DNA of 64,000 nt from Lenzites betulinus (Eukaryota > Basidiomycota > Agaricomycetes > Polyporales > Polyporaceae). Of the stretch, positions 26,947 to 38,582 are shown one piece after another. A program made the position numbers and the translations under genes. A model generated the notes under the pieces. That model was not told the origin of the DNA. It worked only from the letters and a program-made list of their open reading frames with translations, and ran no database searches. Each line of letters begins with the position of its first letter. The first letter of the stretch is position 1. The stretch is taken from assembly GCA_022264855.1 (NCBI GenBank), contig JABYQU010000009.1, positions 434,001 to 498,000 on the forward strand, given 5' to 3'.

Positions 26947-29900
26947 ATGTTGCAGTACCCAGTCCAGCTCCCCCCGCTCTCCATCTCCTCCTCCAAACGC
27001 ACCCATGGTCGAGACAGAGACCTCGACGACCGTCGCAATGGCCACTCCCGCCTCGCAAAGCTCGCCGTTCATGACAGGATCGTCGCCCCCCGCCCCCCTG
27101 CCCTCCCGCTAAGCCCCCTCTCCAACTCCATCGCCCTATCGCCCTCCTCCTCGGCTTCCGTCTCTACCTACCCCTCCCCCCTTCCCTCCCCCATCTCCGC
27201 CACCCCCGCCAAACCGATCCCTCGCTCGCCCCTCGTCTCCTCCTCTCGCCAGCTTCCCAGCCCCGTGCCCCGCTCGCCCCACCCCCTTCGCTCCGACCTG
27301 CCCTCGTTCGACAACCGCTCGACCGGCCGCTCCTCGACCTCGTCCTACATCGTCGATGTGCTCTCTCAGGGTGACTTGGTGGGCGAAGGGCTCTGCCTTC
27401 AGGGTGAGGCCATCACACGGGTCCCGATAAGCGCATCCGAGCCGCGGGTCGACCACGATGAACCGGCAAAGGAGTTCGAGGTTGTCAGGAAGCTCGGTTC
27501 CGGCAGCTATGCCGTCGTCTACCTCGTGCGTGAGGTTCTCTCGCGCCCCCAGCCTTCCGACGACGGCCACGCCATCACCATCGGGCGCATGGACCTGGAC
27601 GACGGCTCGCCCGGTAACCAGTCAACGGACTATGGGCGCGAATATGCTATCAAAGTGCTTTCGAAAGCGAACCTCGACGAGGAGGCCTTGGAAGCCCAGC
27701 TGTTCGAGGTGAGTTTTTTTTTCCATTCCCGTGAGCCACCCCCGACCCTAGTATTGACCCGCCCCCGCAGGCTACCATACATCAATCGCTCCCGGCACAC
27801 CCCAACATCGTCACTCTTCACCGCACCCTCGAGACCCCCTCTTTCTTGCTTCTTCTACTCGAGTACGTTCCCGGTGAAGATCTCTTCTATTTTCTCGAAC
27901 AAGCCCGGGACCACTACGAAATTGACCCTTCAACGACCGACCTCTCCACCTCGCCTGTTTCGGACTCCAGCTGTGCCTCCCGCACGCCGCCAACCCCTAG
28001 CCTGCTATCTTCACTAAACCCGTCGCAGCTGCTATCTCGTACGCGTCTCCGCCTCATCGCATCTATGTTCTCCCAGATGTGTGAGGCGGTCGCGACCTGC
28101 CACGATAATTTCGTGTTCCACCGCGACATCAAGCCTGAAAACTTCATCGTCACGGACGGATGGACAACGCTTCCCGACGGCCGCGTCGAGCGCAAGGTCA
28201 TCGTCAAGCTCACCGACTTTGGCCTGTCCACTACCGACGTTGAGTCGGCGGACATGGATTGTGGCAGTGCTCCCTATATGAGCTTTGGTACGCAGTCATT
28301 CCTTCATCCAGGCTTCATTCATGTACTGACAAGCTGTGCCATCCAGAGTGCCGTAATAACCTACATCCTACTTATTCACCGCGAGCTGCCGACGTCTGGT
28401 CACTTGGTATCGTGCTTATCAATATGTCAGATATCCATATATGCGCTTCGAGGACGTCCAAACTGACATATGTGGTTTGACAGGTTGTACCATTATAACC
28501 CTTGGACGGATACTACGCTAGGCGTGTGCTCGTCGTTCGAGCTCTACCGCCAACAGCCGGTCAACTTCTTCATGCAGCGCTTCACTGGCATGACCCTCCC
28601 CGTGGCAGAGTTTCTGGCCAACAACGTCTTCTGCATCCTGCACAGCCCAAAGGACGACTCCCAGCGCATCTCGGCGCACGCCCTCGGCCACTGGATCAAG
28701 GACCTTCCGAACCTCTTCTGCGGTCCCTCGGTGCGTGGACACGCTCGCAACATTTCCATCAGCTCCGTGCAGGGCCACCGCCTTTCTTCCATCCCGCACT
28801 CCCGCCGCCCATCGCTGCGCAACTCCGTTGTTGGTGAGGCGATCTCCCGTCGGGCCTCTCGCAACTTCTCTCGTGCGCCTTCACTTGGCCCCGCGTACGA
28901 GCACCACGTGCTTGACAGCCCGATCACGCTCCCGCCCGTCCTCGACCGCGAGAACGAGCAGGAGCTCTCCTTCGGGGATCACGATAATGACCATCACGAC
29001 CAAGAGCAGGACGGAGAAGGAGAGGGCGAAGGTGGCTCCCGTTCGGCATCTACGAACAAGCGGCGTAAGCGCGGCGCCCGCAAGGGCAAGGGGGCGATCG
29101 CGTCCCCTACCACGCCCGCGTCCGCGCACGACGCGACGCTGCAGACCTTGGCGCAGGCCTCACAAGCCCTCGCGCGCGAGATCTCGCGTACGTCGCGCAC
29201 GTCGCAAGTCCCCTCTCTCTCTCCCGGCATCGACTCCGTGCGCACACACTCTGTGGGTCGCCCGATGCAGTACCCCGTCCCGCCCAACACGGCGTTGCCG
29301 CCGCTGTCACTCCTTAACTCTTCTGTTCCTCTTTCCATCTCCTCGCCCGGGTCCGCCACGCCCTCGATTTCGAAGAAGCCCTCGAAGTGGAAGCTCTCGT
29401 TCGGCAAGGGCAGCGCGACCGTCGCGTCTGGCGCGAACAAGCTCCCCGCTGCACCCGAGGTGCCCCCGCTCCCCACTGACGCCACCAGCAAGCCGATGTC
29501 CGCGACCGCGAGCAACGTGACGAGTCTCCTCATGAGCCTCAACGCGCCGCCGCCGCCGTCTGCCAAGAATGCACCCGCCTCTGCTTCGCGTCACGTCGAG
29601 GCCGAGGACGAGGCCGCGTGGAACCGCGGACGCCGCCCCAAGCAGCAGTCCACCAGCCCGAACGGCAGCGCGACCTGGGGCCCGGCCTCCGCGTCGCCCT
29701 TTGGACCGTCGCGTGGCAGCCCCGAGCGGCGCTACAACGGCCCGTACGCGGCCAGCACGGACAAGAGGTCAGAGCGTGGTGTCTCGCCGTCGAGCACACG
29801 GAGCGGCCGCCCGCTGGCGTCGAGCGCGAGCTCGACGGTGTCCAGCAACTGGCGCAGCTCCATGTCGAGCGCCGGCACGAGCACCTCGGCGTTCACGCGG

Positions 29901-30445
29901 TACAGCAACAACAGCACGCGCAGCGTCTCGACCGCGGCGACGAGCGTGTCCGCGCAGAGCTGGCGCAGCCAGGGCAGCAAGGTGTCGCAAGACCAGCCCG
30001 GAAATCCTATGCCGGCGAACGTCAAGTGTAAGTTCCGGTCGCCCCCACCACTGTTCATCACCGCGCTGCTGTCCATGTGCTGATATTGTGTCGTGCAGTC
30101 ATCACCGGCACGCCCTGGGAGCTGTACCAGCTGCCGCGCCAGATGTACCCGAACCCGGACGACGCGAAGTTCGGGGGCCCGCCGACGCGCAAGCGGCGCG
30201 CGAACAAGCCCAAGGACCTCGTGCTCGACACGATCAACGAGCGCCCCGCCGCGCAAAGCACCGCCAGCGGCAGCGGCGCGAACCCGAAGTCGCCGCTCGG
30301 CCAGCGCCAGGACGCGGCGACGAGCACGACGGACCTCGACCGCGCCGAGCGCGAGAGCACGGGCTCGCACGAGGGCTCGCCGCGCAAGGTGCAGAAGGGC
30401 CAGATCAACGCGCTCGCGAAGATGCTGTCGGCGCTGCGCCGGTGA
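26947..30445 (+). CDS. Ran1/Ksp1-type serine/threonine protein kinase
   Basis: Cytosolic/nuclear kinase of the fungal Ran1/Vhs1/Sks1/Ksp1 group; Ksp1 is tied to TORC1 and nutrient signalling. Seen in order: a Ser/Pro-rich N-terminus, the glycine loop KLGSGSYAVVY (about 27490), YAIKVLSK (about 27645), HRDIKPENFI (about 28120), LTDFGLST (about 28210), GSAPYMSFE, ADVWSLGIVLINM (about 28390-28425), YNPWTDTT and QRFTGMTLPVAEFLAN. Two non-conserved loops interrupt the N lobe and the region before helix E (PSTTDLSTSPVSD...). The C-terminus is a long Ser/Thr/Pro-rich disordered tail ending QINALAKMLSALRR, with TGA at 30443-30445. Introns fit near 27711-27770, 28289-28347, 28423-28483 and 30026-30098. 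The exact N-terminus is uncertain: ATGs at 26947 and 27004 are in different frames. Confidence 0.85.
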
Positions 30446-32516
30446 GTGGCGCTCGCGCGCTGCTCGCCGAGGGCGGGAGGCGGGGGTCACGGGCTGCCGC
30501 CGGCCCCGCCGCGCTTGCTTCCCTGTCTGTCCCGATGTTCGCTGTATATGATATCGCGCGGCTGCCTGCTACCACCGTCGTCTCGCACGATGGCGGTCTC
30601 GCGGCCGCGCCGGTTTGCTATGTATCGACACACGAAAGTCGGTCCAGTCTCGCAGGCGGAAACCGACACACGCCGGTCTGCCGCTCGTGCACACTCGCTC
30701 GTTCCGCTCCCCGCCCCGCTCGCGCCCGTTCCTTCAGGTTCCTTGCATGCATGTTCCCCCCTCCAATCAGTCGTCCCGTCGTCGTCCCCAACACCAATCT
30801 CCCGCTCGTCGTCGAGCGTCGCGCGCCGGGCCCCGGGCCACAGTGACAGTGACACAATGCACCTTTTATCCCACTCTACCCTCTACCCTCTTCCTCCCAA
30901 CCTTTCACTTCCCCCCCTCCCCCCTTCCGCCTTCCCCCTTACCCCCGAATTCAACCCGACCCCGAACCCCGCGCTGCGCTCGTGCGCGCGAGGCCGCCGC
31001 TGCACGGACTGTTGCCCCCACCGCTCCCCGCTCCCCGCTCCCCGCTTAGACGACCCGCCCTCCCGTAGCGTACTCTGACAAGCCAGCAATGTCTCAACTG
31101 CCTGTACGATACCTCCGTCGTCGTGAATACATTGCCTGGACGTAGTTCCTATGCACACGCAAGCTCGCCCTCGCTCTTCGTCGGACACTCTGTCGTCGTC
31201 GTCGTCGGTCGGTCGTCCACGAGCTTCTCCGTCGCGCGGTCGAGTACTCATCAGCTCCTCGAGTAGCTATACGCCTAGAGTCGGTTGGTCGGTCGTATCA
31301 CGTCAATCACCTCACCTCACCCCATCTCACTGCACCGTCGTCGAAATCGCCCCGGTCTCCGTCTTCGCTGGTTCGGGACGTCTCGTAACGTATATAGTGT
31401 AAATGTTCCCCGCATCCCACCCTCCTTCGTCCGCTTCCGCTTCCGCCATGGCCAGCCAGTCAGTGTAGTCCGCAGGTACCCCTAAGCTATTCCCGCGCCG
31501 CCCCCACGGTCGACTCGGAGCCCAGTACTCAGTACGCAGAACCAGTCGGGACTCGGACCACGCAGCCCGTCCGCTCCTTACGCTCTCCTTCCACGCTATC
31601 GAATTCCCAGCCGCTCCCCGCGCTCACACACGCTCCCTCCCCCTTTCCCCCTTCTCCCGTTCGACCCTTCTCGCATCGCCCCGCCCCGCCCCAGTGGTGT
31701 CGATTGTCGATACGCAGCATCGCGCATATGTACTAGTGCTTGCAGGAGTACGTACGTACCGGCGCGGTCGCCGTGTCGGACTTGGAACTTTGCCCACCCT
31801 CAACGTTGGCTCCCCGTGAACTCTCCCGCTCGTTTTCGCTGTAGTGTAAATTGCGCCATCGGCTGCGCCCGTGCGTTCCACATCCCCTAGGCCTAGTGCT
31901 AGCAGTACTAGTAGCCGTAGTCTCATGGTGGTCGTGGTGGTCGTGGGCGCGGTCGGACCGGAGGATACGTACATACACCCTCGTTGGCCATGGACAGTCC
32001 AGTAGCAGTAGGCACCCGCTCGTTTTGCAACCCGCTTTTTCTTGTTTTTATTATTTGTTCCCTCTCGGTAGCTGGGGAACGGTCCTCGCGATAGTTTCGT
32101 CTGGATTCTGGGGCTCCACGTACACTGGGTTCATTGACTTTCCGAATCCCTGGGACTCTGTGGCACAATCATCGGCAAAATTCTATAGCAATACGCAGTG
32201 TCGCGCGGGCCCCGATGTGGGGTCCGCGTCGTCGTAGTCATCGTGTTACAGTACCGGCTAATAGAAACAACAACACATACAACTAGTATCTTAGTGATGG
32301 TCTCGAGCTCCCTATCTTCTACGCGCGCGCGCGCGGGGACGTCTCCGCGCCCACGTTCGTCCGTCCGACCCGCTTCCCCACAGATCGACGTGCTGTCGTC
32401 GTGCGCAACCATGCATATACCCTAAAACCCTGCGCCCATCATCGCGCCACACCGGATGCGTGCGGTAGAACCGAGCCGGCGTGCGCGCAGCAGCGAAGCA
32501 GGTCGGATGCGCGCGG
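30446..32516. other. Long convergent intergenic region, pyrimidine-rich
   Basis: About 2 kb between two converging genes. It contains strong C/T tracts (for example 30880-31050 and 31580-31700), a CGT repeat near 31190-31210 and a CG-alternating stretch at about 32320-32335. Pro/Ser/Arg ORFs on both strands are composition artefacts. It is unusually long for convergent 3' ends in this compact locus and may hide a non-coding transcript; nothing specific is seen. Confidence 0.4.
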
Positions 32517-33571
32517 TCACCCGGCGTCCATGTTCTGGTCGAACGCGTGCTGCTGCTGGAACGCCGCGAACGCCATGTTCTGCTCGAGCGTGGGCGGCTG
32601 CCGGGCCTCGGGCGCGAGCGTCGCGGTGTCGATGAGGATGGTCGACGGCTCGCGGCGCGCGTGCGCCGGGCTGTTGGTTCCCGCGCGCGCGTGGTGGGCG
32701 TGCGCATCGGGTGACGCGGTGGGCGAGGGCGTCGCGTCGTAGTCCATGTCGCTGTCGGAGGAGATGCCGCTGGAGGAGAGCGCGTCGTTGATGACGTAGA
32801 GGCCCCTGCTGTATGTGCGGACGAGGTTGACGTAGTATTCCTCGAGCACTTCGCGGGTGCACTGCACGTTCGCCACGGACGGCGGGATTAGTGGGTGTGA
32901 TAGGGGGGAGGAAAAGGGGAAGAGGACGGGGATGCGCACCGTGAGCTGCCAGTCTATCATGTGGAGAAATTCGCGTTCGAGGACGTTCAGTTCGCCGACG
33001 GGTATACCGCCAACTTTGGCGTAGACGCTATTGCTACAGAAGGTGTCGCAGAGACATTTGCTGGAAACGGCGATTGAGGCGATCACAAAGCGGTGGCAGG
33101 TGAGGGACGAGAGGACGAATACAGGCATCCGGGCGGAAATTTGATCAATGTAGTGCAGGGTGATTAGCAGACACGACCGCTGCCCGTTCTGCGTGAGCGA
33201 TAGGGGAACGCCAGCGAACCTGCAGTGTGCGTGCGTACCTCCGCTTTGGTGAACCGAACGATGCGCCGGAGGTAGTCTAAAACGGAAATTCCAGGAGGGG
33301 TGCGCGAGTGGAAGCGCGTAAGACTTTCACTGTGCGTTCGAAGGTTATTCCTACACCGTCTTCCTGCGGAGCCTGCAATGGCTGACGCACGGCGAGAGTG
33401 GTATTTGATCGTTGTGAGACATCAAACGCTCCATCATGTCGGCTTTTTACGATACGTTAGACGGCGAGTGCAAAAGCACGGGCGATGCGACGAACCTATG
33501 AGCTGGACGAGGACGTCTACATCGACGTCCTCGAAAGCGGCCGGTAGTTCGACCCGCTCCGGAGATTCCAT
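32517..33571 (-). CDS. PHO80-like (Pcl-type) cyclin
   Basis: Pho80-type cyclins bind a Pho85-like CDK and control phosphate or nutrient responses. ATG at 33571 (MESPERVELPAAFEDVDVDV). The second exon reads DMMERLMSHNDQIPLSP, then after an intron TPPGISVLDYLRRIVRFTKAE, the hallmark start of the Pho80 cyclin box. Later: SLTCHRFVIASIAVSSKCLCD and VYAKVGGIPVGELNVLEREF, then FLHMIDWQLTV. An exon near 32860 continues EVLEEYYVNLVRTYSRGLY. The C-terminal tail is Ser/Ala-rich and ends QQQHAFDQNMDAG, with TGA at 32517. It is divergent from RPL12. The cyclin subfamily is certain enough; which Pcl partner it serves is not. Confidence 0.88.
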
Positions 33572-33948
33572 GCACCCATTGCGGTAGCCTTGTCCGCCAC
33601 CAGCCCAGCCTGTGCTCACTGTTCCCGACGATGTGCGGCGGACGAGGAGGAAGTGCGGGGAAAGGAGAAACGGAGGCTGCACCGTCGAGGCTCGTCCACC
33701 ACACAGCGAACTACAATCGCACAAATCAGGCAGGCACAGATCTCGGATCTCACCAGCCGCCGCGCCAGAGCCTGGTGCACGTGTGCTGTCACAGTCACGG
33801 GGCCCGGCGCCACCTTTGTGCTGTATAGCACTTGCGCCTCGTCCAAACCTTATTTCCAAGTACACGCGCGGGTGCGAGACTAGATTGAGCTAGCCGGTCG
33901 TACTGTGTATCTTCGCCGCCGTCCCATCCCTCCCCTTCGACATTCGCC
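33572..33948. promoter_or_regulatory. Shared divergent promoter of the PHO80-like and RPL12 genes
   Basis: 377 bp between two start codons facing away from each other. The RPL12 side ends in a C/T-rich stretch typical of ribosomal protein promoters. No TATA box was found on either side. Confidence 0.5.
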
Positions 33949-34621
33949 ATGGCCCCCAAGCTCGTGCGTTGCAGGCCGTCAGCACCCCTTCTCACCCGCT
34001 CATCACTAGCACTCTCTAGGACCCCAATGAAATCAAGATCATCTACCTGCGGGCGACGGGTGGTGAAGTCGGTGCCTCCTCGGCACTAGCTCCCAAAATT
34101 GGTCCCCTTGGTCTCGTACGCACCCCTCTGCACCTGGTTCGTTGGCTCAGTTTGCTCAATCGCTTTGCTCGCAGTCGCCGAAGAAGGTCGGTGAAGATAT
34201 TGCCAAGGCTACCTCTGCGTGGAAGGGTCTCCGCGTAACGGTTCAGCTTACCATCCAAAACCGACAAGCCAAGGTGGACGTCGTTCCCTCCGCCTCTTCC
34301 CTCGTCATCAAGGCTCTCAAGGGTATGTACACCCCAGTCCCGCGAAGCGTTCTGCAAATCCTTACCGTTTCCTCCCTCTCAGAGCCCCCACGTGACCGCA
34401 AGAAGGAGAAGAACATCAAGCACTCCGGCAACGTCACTTTCGACGAAATCCTTGACATTGCACGCACCATGCGGTCAAAATCCCTTGCGAAGACCCTCGC
34501 GAACGGCGCGAAGGAGATCCTCGGCACGGCGCAGAGTGTTGGGTGCACCGTCGACGGCCAGCCCGCTCACGACATTATTGACGCGATCAGCAACGGGGAG
34601 ATCGAGGTCCCAGACGAGTAG
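33949..34621 (+). CDS. RPL12: 60S ribosomal protein uL11 (L12)
   Basis: Core large-subunit protein at the base of the P stalk, part of the GTPase-associated centre. ATG at 33949 begins MAPKL. An intron (33964-34019) is followed by [31 protein letters not shown], an intron (about 34120-34173), [19 protein letters not shown] and [17 protein letters not shown] third intron (GTATGT, about 34322, to CTCAG, about 34381) leads to [18 protein letters not shown] and the C-terminal [11 protein letters not shown], with TAG at 34619. Length is about 165 residues, the normal size. The first exon encodes only five residues, as often in fungal ribosomal protein genes. Confidence 0.97.
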
Positions 34622-34955
34622 CCGATGTACCTATAGCGCATGCTTTTTATCTTCATTCTGGCACCCGGCCGCCTGATGTTGTACTGTCCAAAGGGGATAT
34701 CGACGCAAGTAGGTGCAGTTGGTGCGTGTTGATGTCTGAACATCAGTTAGTCTTCGAGATCCTACCGTTTACAGTTTCATGAGTGAGCGATATCCGTGGT
34801 GTTCAGCAAAATTATGTGCGTCCGTTCATGATGATACTGACCCTTCTGCTATCAGTTCTATCCGCCATTTCGCAGCAATGTCTGCATTACGTGGATGCAG
34901 AGGTGTACACATGAGTACTATCACACTGAACGATGTCTTCTGTACAGGTAAACGT
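34622..34955. other. Convergent spacer
   Basis: About 330 bp of AT-richer sequence between the RPL12 and BTB-like gene 3' ends. Nothing else is seen. Confidence 0.5.
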
Positions 34956-36398
34956 CTATGGTCGATTGGCCAACTTCCGAATGAGGGTTGCAAATGCTTC
35001 GCCTGCGTGGGGGAGCTCGCCGTTAACCACTCTCTGGGTCCACAGCTCCAGATCCCACAAACAATCTACTCTGGTCTTTGATTCGCAGATATATGCCGTC
35101 TCGAGGTTGATAACTTCTGTATACCTGCGCGGCAATGTTATCGGACGTAGCGCGCTGTACAAGCGTTAGAACGTGCCTTGAAGTGAACCACGACAAAGTC
35201 TCTTGCATGGCGTTTTGACGAGAAAGCTGTGAGCGGATGTTCTTGACTGCTAGGTCCTTCAGCGTTGTGAGGCCGTACTGAATGCGTTTCATTTAGTGAA
35301 ACCTGACAGTCGGCATGCAGCTCGCTCACTTTGTCCGCGAGACGGTACATTGACTTTGGTGAGCAGGCTAGGCTGGAAGGCGGAGGCCATTCAAAGCTGT
35401 CCTTGGTTTGCTCTCGAGCGGACCTCAATTTCGCAAAATGGATTTGGCCAGTGTACGCATAATACACAAGAGCTTTGAACCTGCGATGGATTTTTTCACA
35501 AGTGAGTGGGTTGCACATGATATCGAACTTGCACGCACGTTTTGAAAGCGATGTCAGGGATAACAATGACGTGGTGATGTACCGGAACCTCAGGATGCAC
35601 GCTATCCTCAGCAACGGAAGACTCCGATTGCGAGCTGCCTCCCGAAGGCAATGCGCCCTCGTCTGGAAGCATGGCGTTGGCCTCGGATGACGGTTGCGGG
35701 TCGCCATTGCTAGTAGGTAAGGCCTCGGTTGACGCGGACGGACCGATGAACGATGGTGTCGAGGAGTAGTCGTCCTCAAGATCGCTGTCCGACTCGTATC
35801 CGTATTCTTCTGCCGTGATCTGAATAGGCATCTTCTTCGCAGACCCCATGCTTCCGCCCATGCCCTCCGAGAACCCTCCAGAGATGACTAAAGTCTGCGT
35901 CAGCCTCCAAGGCTCGTAGAGGAGTGATGCGATATACTTGCGCGACTGGAAATGCTCTGCAGTTTGCTTCAAAACCTCGCTGTTTGCATATACCGCACGC
36001 GGAGTGTGGACTGTGCCGTTCGAGGTGAGCCGTCGAGAGTACAGACTGAACTGGCAGTCGATGAATAGGCCTGTGGTCAATGACGTTTCAATGGCCGTTT
36101 GAGTCACTTTTGGTATCTCGACGATGGGAGAGGCTTTCGGGAATTGGGGGACGGGAGAGGCTTTCGGCATTTCGGGGACATGAGGTGGTGGTTGTCCAAA
36201 CAATCCTAGGTTAGAACAGGTCGGCCAAATTTAGGAGACAGAAGGGGAGTTGGCACCAGGCAGACTTAGAGTAAGCATAGGCCAGACTATCCCCAGATTA
36301 TAACCGGACGGCTCACCACCACCACCGAACGCTGTAGGTGTTGGCGCGACTGGCGCGCCCACGCTTTTCGGAGCTGCCTTGGCCAAGCGCGATGACAT
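34956..36398 (-). CDS. BTB/POZ-like domain protein, tandem copy 1
   Basis: BTB-like proteins of this kind are expanded in Agaricomycetes; their partners are mostly unknown. ATG at 36398 (MSSRLAKAAPKSVGAPVAP). After a GTGAGC intron the protein continues LFGQPPPHVPEMPKASP, then TTGLFIDCQFSLYSRRLTSN, the BTB start. An acidic/Ser linker (about 35870-35580) is followed by KALVYYAYTGQIHFAKL (BTB core), CSPKSMYRLADKVSELHAD, QYGLTTLKDLAVKNIRSQL and a last exon ending VVNGELPHAGEAFATLIRKL; TAG at 34956. It aligns by eye block for block with copy 2 downstream (37037-38371). All parts appear present. Confidence 0.7.
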
Positions 36399-37036
36399 TG
36401 CAGTACAACTCGGGTTGAACTGAGCAGGGGGTATCGGTACAACTTGGCTTGAAGTGAGGAGTCGAGGCAGAGCTTATGAGTCAACCATCGTGGGTTACAT
36501 CAGGTGCGTACGGACGTCCGAATGCTGCGGTAGCTGGCCTCGTGTATTCGGGTGTCTATACGTATATGAGAAGGGTGCATTCAGTTGCAAGAATCGGCCC
36601 GCTTCTGGTGCGTGATCATCTCCACTTTAGGGACAGTCGACGCTCCGGATTCTCTCAGATTGTCCTTCAGCAGGAAATAAACCGCTCCCACAAACGACCA
36701 TTTCTTGCCGCTGAGCGCACATAAAGTTCGATGCCTCGAGGTTCAGCACCGAACTTAGCCAACGTGCCCCACACGAGTACCCCATGTGACTAGTGCCACT
36801 CGCGACGAACTGCTCAGAAGCTTCTGGCGGAGCCAGCAAGCCGGGGCGCGTGGATAACATCCATACAAACCGACGGTACGCGGCATGCATTGGACACCCT
36901 TCGGTGGGGCGAACAATACCCTATGCTGAGGATATTTACAGAATATACTTATGGGAGATTGATCGATGGTCATTTTATATCACATGTAAAACGTATGCAG
37001 ACTTGACAACGCAGTAACTTCAGACTTTAGTGTCCC
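36399..37036. other. Spacer between the BTB-like paralogues
   Basis: About 640 bp holding the promoter of copy 1 and the 3' flank of copy 2. No supported gene or repeat. Confidence 0.4.
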
Positions 37037-38371
37037 TCACCACCGTTGGCTTCTGGAAGCTGCCCCAACAAGTATTCTCGAAAGAATATCGACGGAGCCA
37101 TGAGGTAGCGTCCCCGCATCCAAAGCCTGGCACCAACTCGGCAGCTGCTTCCACATATCGCTTTGAGTGATATGATCCCGAAGATAGTTCATCAAGCTGT
37201 CCTGAACGTCCTTGTAACTAGTGCAAGATGAGTCAGCTGGTTCAAGACCTGGTCTTGCTCTCAGACGTCAGATAGGCACGTACGTCAGCGCATACGTAGA
37301 GAATAACTCCACGAGAATGTTGTCTTTCGCCATCTTGTTCCTTATATCTTCTAGAGCGAGCTCCTTCAGTGGTTGGATGTCATACTGATCGAAATCATCC
37401 GTCAGCAATGCCATATTCATTTTCGAGGTAAGAGATATTGCCAACTTTGTCAGCGAGCCTATACATTGACTTGGGTGAACAGGGAGGTGGCTCGAAAGGT
37501 TTGTGGGGGATATTTCCAGCCCGTTGGGACCGAAGGGCCGCAAAAGATACAGTGCCGAAGTAGGCGTAGAAGATGAAGGCTTCCCATCTGCGGACACGAA
37601 GCCATTGGTTTGTTAACCATGAAAAGAGAGAAGGATGCCTACGTCCGATACGCGATGTCTTCCATGTAGACCACGCGGCCTTTTCGAATAGCCTGAGATA
37701 CGACCGGTTTCGGCGGACCAGACCCTTTGCTTTTGACATCTCCTTTGGGTGAGCCACTTGTACTTTCCCACTCGGAGATATCAGCTTGAGGGACACCCGC
37801 GCCCTCAAAGAGCACTACGTCAATCTCTGCAGCGAGGAACCGAGCAGCCGTCACACCTCGCGCTCAACTCCATCGCCAAGACCCTTTTGTTCGTATGGCG
37901 CCGGTTCTGGCTTGGGAGGAGTTTGGATATCATCAAGCTGCTCTGACCGTGGCTTCGTGAAGTTCAATGGTTTGGATTGTGGCTTGAAATTTGACCATTC
38001 AGGGCTGGGATCATCTTCCAAGTCGCTGTCCGCGGCATAGTCGTAGTCCTCAGTCGAAGGCTCCCGGTCCGACGGGTAAGGTGCATTCATATCCACCGTC
38101 TCTCCCTCTGCAAACCCCGGGGAGAGCACTACAGCATGCGTCCAGTCAGATTTGCGAACACCGATGAAAGATGCATTGCGGCATGCTTACCGAAGTCGAA
38201 GTGCGACGACGCCTTGCAGAGCAGCGCGGTGTTCGCGAACAGCGGGCGGGGCGCGTAGACGACGCCCGAGCGCGAGCGACGTGAGAACAGGTAGAACTTG
38301 ACGTCTTCGAACGTGCCCGTGTTAAAGCTGGAAGCCGTTAGCCGGAGACTCAGTGGTATGCGGAAACCAAC
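37037..38371 (-). pseudogene. BTB/POZ-like domain protein, tandem copy 2, 5'-truncated
   Basis: Same order of blocks as copy 1: SSFNTGTFEDVKFYLFSRR (about 38335-38280), VVYAPRPLFANTALLCKASS, an acidic linker, WEAFIFYAYFGTVSFAALR (about 37590-37540), CSPKSMYRLADKVG, QYDIQPLKELALEDIRNKM and TLPHGSVDILSRILVG, ending with TGA at 37037-37039. The first frame is open only back to about 38371 (VGFRIPLSLRLTASSF) and an in-frame TAA stands just before it. The 5' exon and start seen in copy 1 are missing; the sequence upstream is a short-repeat junction and then the copia LTR. It is probably a disrupted gene, unless an internal start is used. Confidence 0.65.
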
Positions 38372-38486
38372 TTAGTATTCATGTACCTGGAAGCCGTTAG
38401 CCGGAGACTAAGTACATGTGTGAGTCTTTGTGCGGATAAGTGTGCGGGGGGGAAATACGTACCTCAGTGGTATGCGGAAACCAACT
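38328..38486 (-). repeat. Duplicated 45-bp segment, once with and once without a 55-bp GT-AG insert
   Basis: Two 21-bp copies of CTGGAAGCCGTTAGCCGGAGA (plus strand) lie at 38328-38348 and 38387-38407. Two 24-bp copies of CTCAGTGGTATGCGGAAACC with ending AACT lie at 38349-38372 and 38463-38486. In the low-coordinate copy the two parts touch; in the other they are separated by 55 bp (38408-38462) that on the minus strand begins GTACGT and ends TTAG. A 14-bp spacer (38373-38386) separates the copies. The contiguous copy is in frame with the BTB-like exon. Confidence 0.85.
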
Positions 38487-38582
38487 GAGGCACGGTGTAG
38501 CGTAGGAGCGGAAGTATATATACGGGCGCCAAGTCTCACGTGATGCCCGATGAGCCATAGCGCGGAAGCGAATATCCTAACA
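38487..38582 (-). repeat. Copia 3' LTR (5' boundary clear, other end uncertain)
   Basis: On the minus strand, TGTTAGGATATTCGC starts at 38582, directly after a purine tract GAGGAGGAG, the normal polypurine tract/LTR junction following the copia stop codon at 38741. A TATATA element lies near 38515. The 3' end of the LTR is not certain: it may stop near 38486, where the short-repeat block begins, or extend through it. The matching 5' LTR is not in the window. Confidence 0.5.

Noticed and set aside
28735..30846. Long plus-strand ORFs in other frames over the kinase C-terminal tail
   Set aside because: Shadows of the real frame in GC-rich Ser/Arg codons; the kinase frame continues unbroken to its own stop.
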